Positions 10,169 through 18,365 of a DNA stretch of 64,000 nt are shown here, piece by piece. Numbering within the stretch: the stretch's first letter is position 1; every line of letters begins with the position of its first letter. Position numbers and translations under genes: made by a program. The stretch is from positions 1-64,000 of the forward strand of contig JAHEDY010000004.1 in the NCBI GenBank assembly GCA_024640985.1, given 5' to 3'. The notes under the pieces are model-generated. The model searched no databases. It was not told where the DNA came from and worked only from the letters and a program-made list of their open reading frames with translations. This stretch comes from Gammaproteobacteria bacterium. GTDB taxonomy: Bacteria > Pseudomonadota > Gammaproteobacteria > Pseudomonadales > Litorivicinaceae.

Positions 10169-10210
10169 CTGACGAGGGACCCGTGACTTCGTCAGCGACA
10201 TCATTATACT
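10169..10210 (+). promoter_or_regulatory. Candidate promoter and inverted repeat upstream of the rhodanese gene
   Basis: A TATACT -10 (10205-10210) has a GTGACT -35 (10183-10188) 16 bases upstream. A perfect 7-base inverted repeat, CTGACGA (10169-10175) and TCGTCAG (10189-10195) with a 13-base spacer, is centred on the -35. It could be an operator or could be chance. Confidence 0.4.
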
Positions 10211-10246
10211 CGACGTCTTAATTTGGATCACGGTCTCTCAACATTT

Positions 10247-10672
10247 ATGCAGGATTTTATTGGATTTGCTCAGGAAAACTGGGTGCTTTTGGTGTTGTGG
10301 CTGTCAGCTGCTGGAACGCTTTACTACACAGAAACTAAAAAAGCGGGAAAATCGGTGAACACCACAGAAGCCACCCGGATGATCAATCGGGAAAATGCAT
10401 TGATTCTCGATATTCGAGAACAGAAAGAATTCTCTCAAGGCCATATTGCAGGCGCCTATAATCTGCCAGCGAGCGTGTTTGATAAAAAGCTGTCAGAGCT
10501 TGACCGGTATAAAACGCATCCGGTGGTGGTTGTTTGCAAGATGGGAACGTCTGCGGGATCAATCGCAAAAACATTGAAAAAGCGTGGATTTGAGCAGGTG
10601 GTGCGACTAGCTGGCGGAATGTCTGAATGGACAGCCTCGTCGTTGCCAGTGAAAAAAGGAAAGTCATCATGA
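10247..10672 (+). CDS. Membrane-anchored rhodanese-like sulfurtransferase (YibN-like)
   Basis: This 141-residue protein has an N-terminal membrane segment (about 11-27, NWVLLVLWLSAAGTLYY) and one cytoplasmic rhodanese domain. The active-site Cys97 sits in VCKMGTSAG, and the domain also shows LILDIREQKEF and LAGGMSEW. It is expected to carry persulfide sulfur; the acceptor is unknown. I took the ATG at 10247 over an in-frame TTG at 10223 because it starts just before the hydrophobic segment. It overlaps grxC by 4 bases (ATGA). yibN-grxC-secB is a conserved order. Confidence 0.9.
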   Translation: MQDFIGFAQENWVLLVLWLSAAGTLYYTETKKAGKSVNTTEATRMINRENALILDIREQKEFSQGHIAGAYNLPASVFDKKLSELDRYKTHPVVVVCKMGTSAGSIAKTLKKRGFEQVVRLAGGMSEWTASSLPVKKGKSS

Positions 10673-10938
10673 CTGAGGTGGTGATGTACACCACTGGCAT
10701 CTGTCCATTTTGCATCATGGCAAAGCAGATGTTTGATGGTCTGGATGTGTCGTATCGAGAGATCCGGGTGGATCAACACCCTGAAAAACGTCGAGAGATG
10801 ATGGAAATGACGGGGCGGCGAACCGTTCCGCAGGTTTTTATTGGTGATCGACATGTCGGCGGTTGTGACGATACCCAGGATGCGCTCCGTTCGGGACAAC
10901 TGGAAGTTTGGCTAAAGGAAGCAGGTATTCATGTCTGA
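10669..10938 (+). CDS. grxC: Glutaredoxin 3
   Basis: This 89-residue dithiol glutaredoxin has an active site Cys12-Pro-Phe-Cys15 (GICPFCIMAK). Most glutaredoxins have CPYC, so Tyr is replaced by Phe. The glutathione-binding TVPQVFI with the cis-proline and HVGGCDD are present. It reduces disulfides and glutathionylated proteins in the cytosol. The ATG at 10669 overlaps the rhodanese stop; a longer in-frame start at 10627 would lie inside that gene. Its end overlaps the secB start by 8 bases (ATGTCTGA). Confidence 0.95.
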   Translation: MTEVVMYTTGICPFCIMAKQMFDGLDVSYREIRVDQHPEKRREMMEMTGRRTVPQVFIGDRHVGGCDDTQDALRSGQLEVWLKEAGIHV

Positions 10939-11365
10939 AGAAGTAACTCAAAATTTTTCAATCGCGCGGGTTTATACCAAGGATTTATCGCTCGAGTCAC
11001 CAAAGTCTCCACAGATGTTCGAAAAGCAATGGAATCCAAAGCTTGGTCTTGAAGTCGATGTGACCAACGAGCAATTGAATGACACGCTTTATGAGGTGGT
11101 GTTGAAGCTCGGTGTGACGGTGAAAACCGATGACGAAGTCGCGTTTTTAATCGAGATTCAGCAAGCGGGTGTTTTTGTGCTTCAAGGTTTCGATGAGGCG
11201 ACTGTGGAACATGTTCTGGGTTCAATGTGTCCCAACATTTTGTTCCCCTATGCGCGTGAAACGATTGATTCGTTGGCCGTTAAAGCCACCTTCCCCGCGC
11301 CGATGCTGGCACCGATCAATTTTGATGCATTGCTAGAACAGCGGAAACAGCAGACCACGAATTAA
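10931..11365 (+). CDS. secB: Protein-export chaperone SecB
   Basis: SecB holds preproteins unfolded and delivers them to SecA. The 144-residue protein shows the family core: FSIARVYTKDLSLESPKSP, the acidic LEVDVTNEQL, and the late block LGSMCPNILFPYARETIDSL. The start overlaps grxC by 8 bases. The stop overlaps that of the convergent ntrC in TTAA (11362-11365). gpsA, which often follows secB, is absent here. Confidence 0.97.
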   Translation: MSEEVTQNFSIARVYTKDLSLESPKSPQMFEKQWNPKLGLEVDVTNEQLNDTLYEVVLKLGVTVKTDDEVAFLIEIQQAGVFVLQGFDEATVEHVLGSMCPNILFPYARETIDSLAVKATFPAPMLAPINFDALLEQRKQQTTN

Positions 11366-12783
11366 TCGTCGTTTGTTTCTGTATCCGTAAACCCAAGTTC
11401 TTTGAGTTTACGGGTCAGTGTATTTCGTCCCCAACCCAGTTTTTCTGCGGCTTCTTTTTTGCGGCCAGCGGTATCTGCCAGTGCCACTTCAATCAAGGTT
11501 CTCTCGAATTCTTCCGTCAGCTTGCTGATGACTTCGCCTTCGTGTGAACGCAATAAGCTGGCTGCGCGTTCTCTTAATAAGCCTGTCCACGTGAGAGTTG
11601 ATCGTTGTGTTCCCTCGACAGGTGATGTGACCTCAGGCGGTAGATCCTGCAGTTGAATCTGAGCATTTGGTGCCATCACAGATAGCCAGCGACACATGTT
11701 TTCTAACTGTCGGACGTTGCCTGGCCAGTTAAACTCAGCCAGTGCCCGCTTGGCATCGTCACCCAAGTGCTTGGGCTCTGTGTTGATTTCTCGTGCAGCT
11801 AGCGCCAAGAAATGTTCGGCGAGGGGGGGGATATCTTCGCGTCGATCTCGGAGCGCTGGAAGCTGGATGCGGATGACATTAAGGCGGTGGAATAGGTCTT
11901 CTCTGAACAGACCTTCACGAACGCGCTCTTCAAGATTTTGGTGTGTCGCGGCAATGATCCGCACATTGACTTTAACAGGCGAGGTGCCTCCGACCCGATA
12001 AAACTCATTATCAGCTAACACGCGTAATAACCGAGTTTGCGTATCAAAAGGCATATCACCGATTTCATCGAGAAACAGTGTGCCTTCGTTGGCTTGTTCG
12101 AACCGTCCGGTTCGGGCTCCAGTGGCACCGGTAAAGGAACCTTTTTCATGGCCAAAGAGTTCTGATTCCACGAGATCTTTCGGAATCGCCGCCATGTTCA
12201 ATGCGATAAAGGGCCCGTTTTTTCGCGGTGAGTTGGTATGAACAGCCTTGGCGACCAACTCTTTTCCTGTTCCAGACTCGCCGTTGATGAGCACGGTAAT
12301 TTCTGCTTGGGCAAGCCGGCCGATGGCTCGGAAGACATCTTGCATTGCCGGTGCTTCGCCCAAAATTTGTGGTTGAGCATTATCGACCTCGGCTTCAGTA
12401 GCAATCGGATGTTGCTGGTGCCGCTCGAGTGCGCGCTGAACCAGTAAAATGGCATCGTCCACGTCGAAGGGTTTAGGTAAGTATTCGAATGCACCGCGGC
12501 TATAAGAGGCTACAGCGCTATCGAGGTCGGAGTGAGCCGTCATCACAATGACGGGAAGTTTGGGTGATACGGTATGGAGGTGTTCAAGGAGTGATAAGCC
12601 ATCTTCGCCAGGCATCCGGATGTCAGTCATGACAACGGTCGGGGTTTCGGCTTCGAGCGCTTTTCGGGCTGCTTTAGCGGAATCAAAGACAGCGTGTTGC
12701 AAGCCTGCGCCCTGAAGGGCTTTTTCTAACACCCAGCGAATCGAGCGGTCGTCGTCAACAACCCAAACTGTGGGTGAGCTCAT
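11362..12783 (-). CDS. ntrC: Nitrogen regulatory response regulator NtrC
   Basis: This sigma-54 activator (473 residues) has a receiver domain with phospho-acceptor Asp54 (VMTDIRMPGEDG), an AAA+ domain with Walker A GESGTGKE (168-175), and the sigma-54 contact loop GSFTGA (215-220, usually GAFTGA). The C-terminal Fis-type helix-turn-helix reads KLGWGRNTLTRKLKEL. It drives nitrogen-limitation genes once phosphorylated by NtrB. The gene overlaps ntrB by 4 bases and is third after glnA. Dyads matching NtrC sites stand before glnA and glnK in this window. Confidence 0.97.
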   Translation of the reverse strand: MSSPTVWVVDDDRSIRWVLEKALQGAGLQHAVFDSAKAARKALEAETPTVVMTDIRMPGEDGLSLLEHLHTVSPKLPVIVMTAHSDLDSAVASYSRGAFEYLPKPFDVDDAILLVQRALERHQQHPIATEAEVDNAQPQILGEAPAMQDVFRAIGRLAQAEITVLINGESGTGKELVAKAVHTNSPRKNGPFIALNMAAIPKDLVESELFGHEKGSFTGATGARTGRFEQANEGTLFLDEIGDMPFDTQTRLLRVLADNEFYRVGGTSPVKVNVRIIAATHQNLEERVREGLFREDLFHRLNVIRIQLPALRDRREDIPPLAEHFLALAAREINTEPKHLGDDAKRALAEFNWPGNVRQLENMCRWLSVMAPNAQIQLQDLPPEVTSPVEGTQRSTLTWTGLLRERAASLLRSHEGEVISKLTEEFERTLIEVALADTAGRKKEAAEKLGWGRNTLTRKLKELGFTDTETNDD

Positions 12784-13841
12784 GGCGTATCTCCAAATGG
12801 CAATATCACATCGATGGCGGTATGTCCGGGTTCAGATTCCACTTCAATCCAGCCGTGATGCCGCGAGATGATGGTTTGTGTAATGGATAATCCAATTCCA
12901 GAGCCTTGGGCGCGACCTGAGACCATTGGGAAGAAGATTCTGTCTTTGAGGTCGTCAGGAATCCCTGGTCCGTTATCCTCGATTCGTACTCGAAGCATGG
13001 TATGCGCACCTTTAGACCCCGGATGGGCGCGGCGAACGGCGCGCGTACTGAATCGAACCCACGGGGATGGCGTGTTGGATTCGGTCACCGCTTCCAGTGC
13101 GTTTTTCGCAATGTTTAGAATCGCTTGGAACAATTGATTCCGATCGGCGTGAATTTCCGGGAGGCTTGGATCGTAATCGCGGCGCATCTCGATGCTGCCG
13201 CCGGATTCAGCACCTAACAATGAGCGTGCGCGCTCAAGAATGAGATGAATATTGAACTCTTCGCTGTCGTGCGCCTGCGGAGTACCGAGTAAGCGATCAA
13301 CCAACTCTTTTAAACGATCAGCTTCAGAGATAATGATGGAGAGGTACTCCTGAAATTCGGCTGCACCTGCTTCTTTGGCAAGGAGTTGTGCGGCACCTTT
13401 GATACCACCAAGCGGATTCTTGACCTCATGGGCCAGCCCTTGAGCCAGCTTCCGAAATCCGGCTTCATCGCTTAAGAGTCGGCTATCGCGTGAAATTTTC
13501 AGCAGTTGATCGACTTCAGAGAGTTCCACAAGCACCAGACCAGATCCAACAGGATCCTGCAATCGACTGAAGGATGCATCAGTGGTCGTGGCAAAGTCGT
13601 CTCTGATCAAAATAAGTTCTCGAAAGGTAAAACTGTGTCCGCTGCGGATGCAGTGCGATAGAGATTCTTTCAATTCAGATGCTTGGCCATCAGCAACCCA
13701 GCTTTCGAAGGGTGCCGATGCCAATTGACGCATCCCCATGGACGTAATCCGAGTCGCGGCCTCATTGGCCCAACAAACGGTCCGCTCCTCATCGAGTAGG
13801 ACGATTCCGGTGTTGAGCGCATCAAGAAGCCGAGTGTCCAT
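12780..13841 (-). CDS. ntrB: Nitrogen regulation sensor histidine kinase NtrB
   Basis: This cytosolic kinase/phosphatase of NtrC has 353 residues and no membrane segments. An N-terminal PAS domain (about 5-110) is followed by the H-box with His138 in LAHEVKNPLGGIKGA, the N-box IAKNALEAV and the G-boxes DNGPGIP and GSGIGLSITQTI. Its activity is set by PII proteins; a glnK gene lies elsewhere in this window. It follows glnA after 36 bases that contain an 8-bp hairpin, and it overlaps ntrC by 4 bases. Confidence 0.96.
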   Translation of the reverse strand: MDTRLLDALNTGIVLLDEERTVCWANEAATRITSMGMRQLASAPFESWVADGQASELKESLSHCIRSGHSFTFRELILIRDDFATTTDASFSRLQDPVGSGLVLVELSEVDQLLKISRDSRLLSDEAGFRKLAQGLAHEVKNPLGGIKGAAQLLAKEAGAAEFQEYLSIIISEADRLKELVDRLLGTPQAHDSEEFNIHLILERARSLLGAESGGSIEMRRDYDPSLPEIHADRNQLFQAILNIAKNALEAVTESNTPSPWVRFSTRAVRRAHPGSKGAHTMLRVRIEDNGPGIPDDLKDRIFFPMVSGRAQGSGIGLSITQTIISRHHGWIEVESEPGHTAIDVILPFGDTP

Positions 13842-13850
13842 GGATCAATC

Positions 13851-13870
13851 GGCCGGAGTGACCTCCGGCC
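13851..13870 (-). terminator. Hairpin between glnA and ntrB
   Basis: GGCCGGAG and CTCCGGCC form a perfect 8-bp stem with a 4-base loop, immediately after the glnA stop codon. There is no T-run on either side. It is more likely an attenuating or RNA-stabilising hairpin than a full terminator, and would let much more glnA than ntrBC be made from the shared promoter. Confidence 0.6.
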
Positions 13871-13877
13871 ATCTCGG

Positions 13878-15284
13878 TTATACGCTGTAGTACATTCCGA
13901 ATTCGATTGGGTGAGTGGTCATATTCAGACGCTCCACTTCACCACGCTTGAGCTCGAGATAACCATCGATCATCCCGTCGGTGAATACACCACCGGCAGT
14001 GAGGAAGCCACGATCTGCGTCCAACGCATCCAGCGCTTGCTCAAAACTTGAAGCAACCGTCGGAATTGCTTTCGCTTCTTCTTCAGGTAAGTCATACAAG
14101 TCTTTGCTAGCCGCTTCGCCCGGGTGGATCTTGTTCTGAATCCCGTCAAGACCTGCCATCAGCATGGCAGCAAATGCCAAGTATGGGTTTGCGGTTGGAT
14201 CTGGGAAGCGAACTTCGATCCGGCGACCTTTGGCGTTAGAGACGTAAGGAATACGGATCGACGCAGAACGGTTGCGAGCCGAGTAAGCCAACATGACTGG
14301 CGCTTCGAAACCAGGGACCAGACGCTTGTATGAGTTGGTTGATGCGTTAGTAAAGGCATTCAATGCCCGAGCATGCTTGATAATACCGCCGATGTAATAA
14401 AGCGCCTCATCAGACAGTCCTGCATAGCCGTTTCCTGCGAACAAGTTTTGACCATCTTTCCAGATTGACTGGTGACAGTGCATGCCTGAACCGTTATCAC
14501 CGACCAGTGGCTTCGGCATAAAGGTCGCTGTCTTGCCGTAGGCGTGCGCGACATTGTGGATCACATATTTCAGGATCTGCACTTCATCGGCTTTTTTCAC
14601 CAGCGAGTTGAACTTCACGCCAATTTCGTTTTGACCGGCGGTTGCCACTTCGTGGTGATGCAACTCAACTTCGAGCCCCATGCCTTCCATGGTTTCGCAC
14701 ATGGCCGTGCGGAGGTCCATGTGTGAGTCGACTGGAGGAACTGGGAAGTATCCACCTTTCACCAATGGACGGTGACCCATGTTGCCGCCTTCGATTTCTG
14801 CGTGGCTTGACCATGCGGCTTCTTCAGCGTCGATTTTATACATCGCGCCTTGCATGTCAGCTTTCCACTGCACGTTATCGAAGACGAAAAATTCAGGCTC
14901 TGGTCCAAAGAAACAGGTGTCGCCAATCCCTGTGGATTTCAAGTACTCTTCAGCGCGACGTGCGACCGAGCGAGGGTCGCGTTCATAGCCCTGCATGGTG
15001 CTTGGCTCAACGATGTCACAGCGAACATTAATGGTGACTTCTTCTGTAAATGGATCGACGACTGCAGTGGAGTCATCAGGCATCAAAATCATGTCAGACT
15101 CGTTGATGCTCTTCCAGCCGGCAATCGACGAACCATCAAACATCGCGCCTTCAACGAAAAATTCGCTATCAACAGCGTGGGCTGGGAATGTCACGTGTTG
15201 CTCTTTACCACGTGGATCAGTGAAGCGTAGGTCAACCCAGCGGGCTTCGCTATCTGCAATTAATTTCAAAGTATTTTCGGACAT
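13878..15284 (-). CDS. glnA: Glutamine synthetase type I
   Basis: This dodecameric ATP-dependent enzyme makes glutamine from glutamate and ammonium. At 468 residues it is the GSI-beta form. The adenylylation site Tyr397 is present in [11 protein letters not shown], so activity is probably tuned by GlnE. Other landmarks are [10 protein letters not shown], the catalytic [10 protein letters not shown] block and the Asn/Arg-rich [10 protein letters not shown]. It heads glnA-ntrB-ntrC and has a sigma-54 promoter with two NtrC sites upstream. Confidence 0.99.
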   Translation of the reverse strand: MSENTLKLIADSEARWVDLRFTDPRGKEQHVTFPAHAVDSEFFVEGAMFDGSSIAGWKSINESDMILMPDDSTAVVDPFTEEVTINVRCDIVEPSTMQGYERDPRSVARRAEEYLKSTGIGDTCFFGPEPEFFVFDNVQWKADMQGAMYKIDAEEAAWSSHAEIEGGNMGHRPLVKGGYFPVPPVDSHMDLRTAMCETMEGMGLEVELHHHEVATAGQNEIGVKFNSLVKKADEVQILKYVIHNVAHAYGKTATFMPKPLVGDNGSGMHCHQSIWKDGQNLFAGNGYAGLSDEALYYIGGIIKHARALNAFTNASTNSYKRLVPGFEAPVMLAYSARNRSASIRIPYVSNAKGRRIEVRFPDPTANPYLAFAAMLMAGLDGIQNKIHPGEAASKDLYDLPEEEAKAIPTVASSFEQALDALDADRGFLTAGGVFTDGMIDGYLELKRGEVERLNMTTHPIEFGMYYSV

Positions 15285-15347
15285 GTCTGGCTCCGTCTGT
15301 CGAACTCAAATCCTCAACCCGTGCGGGCTGAGCGCTCAGTTGCTATT

Positions 15348-15363
15348 AGCAATCGCTGTGCCG
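15348..15363 (-). promoter_or_regulatory. Sigma-54 promoter of glnA
   Basis: On the minus strand the sequence CGGCACAGCGATTGCT has GG at -24 and GC at -12 with exactly 10 bases between, and matches TGGCAC-N5-TTGC closely. Transcription would start near 15338, giving a leader of about 54 nt before the glnA ATG at 15284. Confidence 0.88.
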
Positions 15364-15428
15364 CTTTTTTCAAAGGCTTGGTTTTAAAGCAAATGCGGGT
15401 GCTATTGTGGTGCAAGTCACCCCTAAAT

Positions 15429-15445
15429 TGCACCTAATTTGTGCA
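15429..15445 (-). promoter_or_regulatory. NtrC binding site, promoter-proximal (glnA)
   Basis: TGCACCTAATTTGTGCA (plus strand) is a GCAC-N7-GTGC dyad with flanking T/A symmetry, the NtrC consensus. Its centre is about 99 bases upstream of the predicted sigma-54 start. Confidence 0.85.
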
Positions 15446-15460
15446 AAACAGGATTTAAGG

Positions 15461-15477
15461 CGCACTGTATTGGTGCA
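15461..15477 (-). promoter_or_regulatory. NtrC binding site, promoter-distal (glnA)
   Basis: CGCACTGTATTGGTGCA is a second GCAC-N7-GTGC dyad. Its centre lies 32 bases (three helical turns) from the first site and about 131 bases upstream of the predicted start, nearly the spacing known for the enterobacterial glnA enhancer. Confidence 0.85.
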
Positions 15478-15523
15478 AATTGTTGCCAAGCAAAAAAACA
15501 CACAGCTGACATCAAGTGTCCGC

Positions 15524-15529
15524 TATACT
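15524..15529 (+). promoter_or_regulatory. Candidate -10 element for typA
   Basis: TATACT in CCGCTATACTCCCG stands 23 bases before the typA ATG. No good -35 is visible at 16-18 bases. The decamer CCGCTATACT is identical to that before hisB. A strong GGAGG follows at 15541. Confidence 0.45.
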
Positions 15530-15551
15530 CCCGCGCGCTCGGAGGACATAT

Positions 15552-17375
15552 ATGATTGATCGCATACGTAACGTGGCCATTATCGCGCACGTTGACCACG
15601 GAAAAACCACACTCGTCGACAAGTTGCTTGCTGCGTCAGGAACACTGGATCGGAAAGATATTCTGAATGAACGGGTGATGGATTCAAACGACCAAGAAAA
15701 AGAGCGGGGCATTACCATTCTCGCCAAAAATACGGGTCTTTCTTGGAACAACTATCGAATTAATGTGGTCGATACACCGGGTCACGCAGACTTCGGTGGT
15801 GAAGTCGAGCGGGTCTTGTCAATGGTTGATGCGGTTCTCTTGGTGGTTGATGCGGCCGAAGGTCCAATGCCACAAACTCGCTTTGTGACACAAAAAGCAT
15901 TTAATCAGGGACTGAAGCCAATCGTAATCGTCAATAAAGTCGATAAGGTTGGAGCAGATCCACACGGTGCGATTGATAAAGTCTTTGACTTATTTGATCA
16001 GCTCGGCGCCACCGATGATCAACTTGATTTTCCAGTGGTCTATTGTTCAGCCATCAATGGCTTGTCAGGTCCAGAACCGGACCAGTTGGCAGAGAGTATG
16101 GAGCCGATTTTGCAGGCCATTGTTGATCACTGCCCTGCTCCAGAAGTCGATTTAGATGGGCCGTTGCAGCTTCAGATTTCTGCGCTGGATTATAACTCAT
16201 TCCAGGGAGTCATTGGTGTTGGTCGGATTCGTCGTGGCCAGCTCAAGCGGAATCAACAAGTCACGGTGGTGGATCGCGATGGCGCCACGCGGAACGGAAA
16301 GATTCTGCAGATTCTCGGCTACTTCGGCCTTGAGCGTATCGAACAACAGACAGCGACAGCAGGCGACATCGTCTGCATCACTGGACTGGATCCGCTATCA
16401 ATCTCTGACACCATTTGTTCCACGGATGCCCCCGAAGGATTGCCCCCTCTCACTGTTGACGAACCAACTGTGAGTATGACATTCCAGGTCAACGACAGTC
16501 CGTTTGCGGGTAGAGATGGAAAATACGTGACTTCTCGTAATATTAAAGATCGATTGGATCGGGAATTGATTCATAACGTTGCTTTGCGCGTCGAACAGGG
16601 TGATACCCCGGATAAATTTGTTGTCTCAGGTCGCGGTGAACTGCATTTGTCTGTCTTAATTGAATCCATGCGACGCGAAGGATTTGAACTGGGCGTCTCT
16701 CGTCCCGAAGTGATCGTCCGCGACAATCACGGTGTCAAAGAAGAGCCATTTGAATATGTCGTGATCGACATCGAAGATCAGCATCAAGGTGCGGTCATGG
16801 AAGCGATGGGGCTTCGAAAGGGCGACATGAAAAATATGGCACCAGACGGACAAGGTCGACTGCGTTTGGAATACATCATCGCCGCACGTGGTTTGATCGG
16901 GTTCCGGTCACAATTCCTGACGATGACCTCAGGTACCGGCATCATGAGCCATGTGTTTGATCACTATGGACCAGTCAAAGCTGGTGATCTTGGCAATCGA
17001 ATCAATGGGGTGCTGGTTTCGATGACCGATGGCGCAACCACTGCCTACTCATTGTATAACCTTCAGGACAGAGGTCGCCTCATGGTCGGGCCTGGTGTGG
17101 ATGTCTATGAAGGCATGTTACTTGGCATCCATGCGCGAGATAACGATTTACCCGTGAATCCAGTGAAGGGTAAGCAGTTGACGAATATCCGCGCTGCGGG
17201 CACTGATGAGAACCTGATTCTCACACCGCCCATCAAAATGACGCTTGAGTCTGCTCTGGAATTCATTGATGATGATGAACTAGTCGAAGTGACACCGGCT
17301 CACATCCGACTTCGCAAGAAGTTACTTAAAGAGTCTGACCGCAAACGTGCTGGTCGGTCTAAGGCGGCAAGCTAG
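15552..17375 (+). CDS. typA: Ribosome-associated translational GTPase TypA/BipA
   Basis: This 607-residue translational GTPase is related to EF-G and LepA. G-motifs are [25 protein letters not shown] and NKVDK; the C-terminal TypA-specific region follows domains II, III and V. It helps 50S ribosome assembly and growth under stress or cold. The ATG at 15552 follows GGAGGACATAT; an upstream in-frame start at 15516 would add 12 unrelated residues. It is divergent from glnA. Confidence 0.98.
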   Translation: MIDRIRNVAIIAHVDHGKTTLVDKLLAASGTLDRKDILNERVMDSNDQEKERGITILAKNTGLSWNNYRINVVDTPGHADFGGEVERVLSMVDAVLLVVDAAEGPMPQTRFVTQKAFNQGLKPIVIVNKVDKVGADPHGAIDKVFDLFDQLGATDDQLDFPVVYCSAINGLSGPEPDQLAESMEPILQAIVDHCPAPEVDLDGPLQLQISALDYNSFQGVIGVGRIRRGQLKRNQQVTVVDRDGATRNGKILQILGYFGLERIEQQTATAGDIVCITGLDPLSISDTICSTDAPEGLPPLTVDEPTVSMTFQVNDSPFAGRDGKYVTSRNIKDRLDRELIHNVALRVEQGDTPDKFVVSGRGELHLSVLIESMRREGFELGVSRPEVIVRDNHGVKEEPFEYVVIDIEDQHQGAVMEAMGLRKGDMKNMAPDGQGRLRLEYIIAARGLIGFRSQFLTMTSGTGIMSHVFDHYGPVKAGDLGNRINGVLVSMTDGATTAYSLYNLQDRGRLMVGPGVDVYEGMLLGIHARDNDLPVNPVKGKQLTNIRAAGTDENLILTPPIKMTLESALEFIDDDELVEVTPAHIRLRKKLLKESDRKRAGRSKAAS

Positions 17376-17385
17376 GAGTGCGTGC

Positions 17386-17404
17386 CGCCCCTTACAAGGG
17401 GGCG
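17386..17404 (+). promoter_or_regulatory. Hairpin covering the prolyl aminopeptidase ribosome binding site
   Basis: CGCCCCT pairs with GGGGGCG (one G-U pair, 5-base loop TACAA). The only purine-rich ribosome binding site before the ATG at 17406 (AAGGGGG) lies in the loop and 3' arm. This could limit translation. If translation instead starts at GTG 17382, using AGGAG at 17374, the hairpin would be inside the coding region. Confidence 0.4.
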
Positions 17405-17405
17405 T

Positions 17406-18365
17406 ATGCACAGACTGTATCCTGAAAGTCAGCCCTACCTAGAAGAGGTGATGACCACAAACGACGGTCATCATCACTTGTGGGTCGCACACTTTGGCAA
17501 TCCCAAGGGCCTCCCTGTGATCTGCCTGCACGGTGGTCCAGGCGCAGGCACCTCGCCTCTGATGCATCGTTTTTTTGATCCTGACACTTACCATATTGTC
17601 TGCTTTGATCAGCGCGGGTGTGGCCGATCACAACCCTCGGGTTCATTGCGCTCGAATACAACTGACCTATTACTCGATGATCTGGATCAGATCACAACGC
17701 GTTACAACCTTCTGCGTTATGCGCTGTTTGGGGGATCTTGGGGCGCAACATTGGCATTATTGTGTGCGGCACGACACCCAGATCGTTGCCTTGGCGTTGT
17801 GTTACGCGGTGTTTTTTTAAATACGGAAAGTAATCTTGAATGGATGTATGGGCGAGGAGCATCTGCCATGTATTCTGCGGCTTGGGCCGATTTTATGGCG
17901 CCAATTGGATACCCGACCGGATCGTTTCAAGAGCTACTCAAAGCCTATCACGCTCTTTTGCATGCCGATGACGAGTTTACGCGATTGCAGGCGGCTCGTG
18001 CTTGGAACCTTTGGGAGTATCGGTTATCTGTCAGTGACTCACAGGCTAAAAAAACCAGCCGTTTTTCACCTCACGCTGAGCTGGCGCATGCTCAGATCGA
18101 ACACCATTATCTCAGCCAAGCCTGTTTTTTAGATCCAACAACGTTTAGTGATCCCAATGCGGACATCGCTTTACTGCCGATGGTGTTGCTCCATGGCGCA
18201 AATGATCACGTTTGTCCGCTGTCCAATGCGTTTAGAATGAAAGAGTTGTACCCAGGCCTCAAGCTCCGCGTTTTAGATCAGGCGAGCCATTGTGCGTTTA
18301 GTCCGCAGATGGCCGAAGGACTTTGTCAGGCGACCCAAGAATTGGCCGCACTTTACGGCCATTGA
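17406..18365 (+). CDS. pip: Prolyl aminopeptidase (proline iminopeptidase)
   Basis: This alpha/beta hydrolase of peptidase family S33 has 319 residues and removes N-terminal proline from peptides. The oxyanion motif HGGPGAGTS is near residue 42, and the nucleophile Ser111 is in FGGSWGATLAL. The Asp267 (GANDHV) and His295 (ASHCAF) complete the triad. It starts 30 bases after typA. An in-frame GTG at 17382 is a possible alternative start. Its stop directly abuts the stop of the convergent tatC with no spacer. Confidence 0.94.
   Translation: MHRLYPESQPYLEEVMTTNDGHHHLWVAHFGNPKGLPVICLHGGPGAGTSPLMHRFFDPDTYHIVCFDQRGCGRSQPSGSLRSNTTDLLLDDLDQITTRYNLLRYALFGGSWGATLALLCAARHPDRCLGVVLRGVFLNTESNLEWMYGRGASAMYSAAWADFMAPIGYPTGSFQELLKAYHALLHADDEFTRLQAARAWNLWEYRLSVSDSQAKKTSRFSPHAELAHAQIEHHYLSQACFLDPTTFSDPNADIALLPMVLLHGANDHVCPLSNAFRMKELYPGLKLRVLDQASHCAFSPQMAEGLCQATQELAALYGH

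Noticed and set aside
14642-15031. Long open frames opposite glnA and opposite other highly expressed genes (for example 43031-43657 opposite gltB)
   Set aside because: They are shadows of strongly biased coding sequence, contain no recognisable domain and lie inside clear conserved genes.
15400-15415. A second sigma-54-like sequence upstream of glnA (TTGCACCACAATAGCA on the minus strand)
   Set aside because: It has TG instead of the essential GG at -24, and the NtrC dyads would be only about 48 and 80 bases away. The element at 15348-15363 has the full GG-N10-GC and better spacing.
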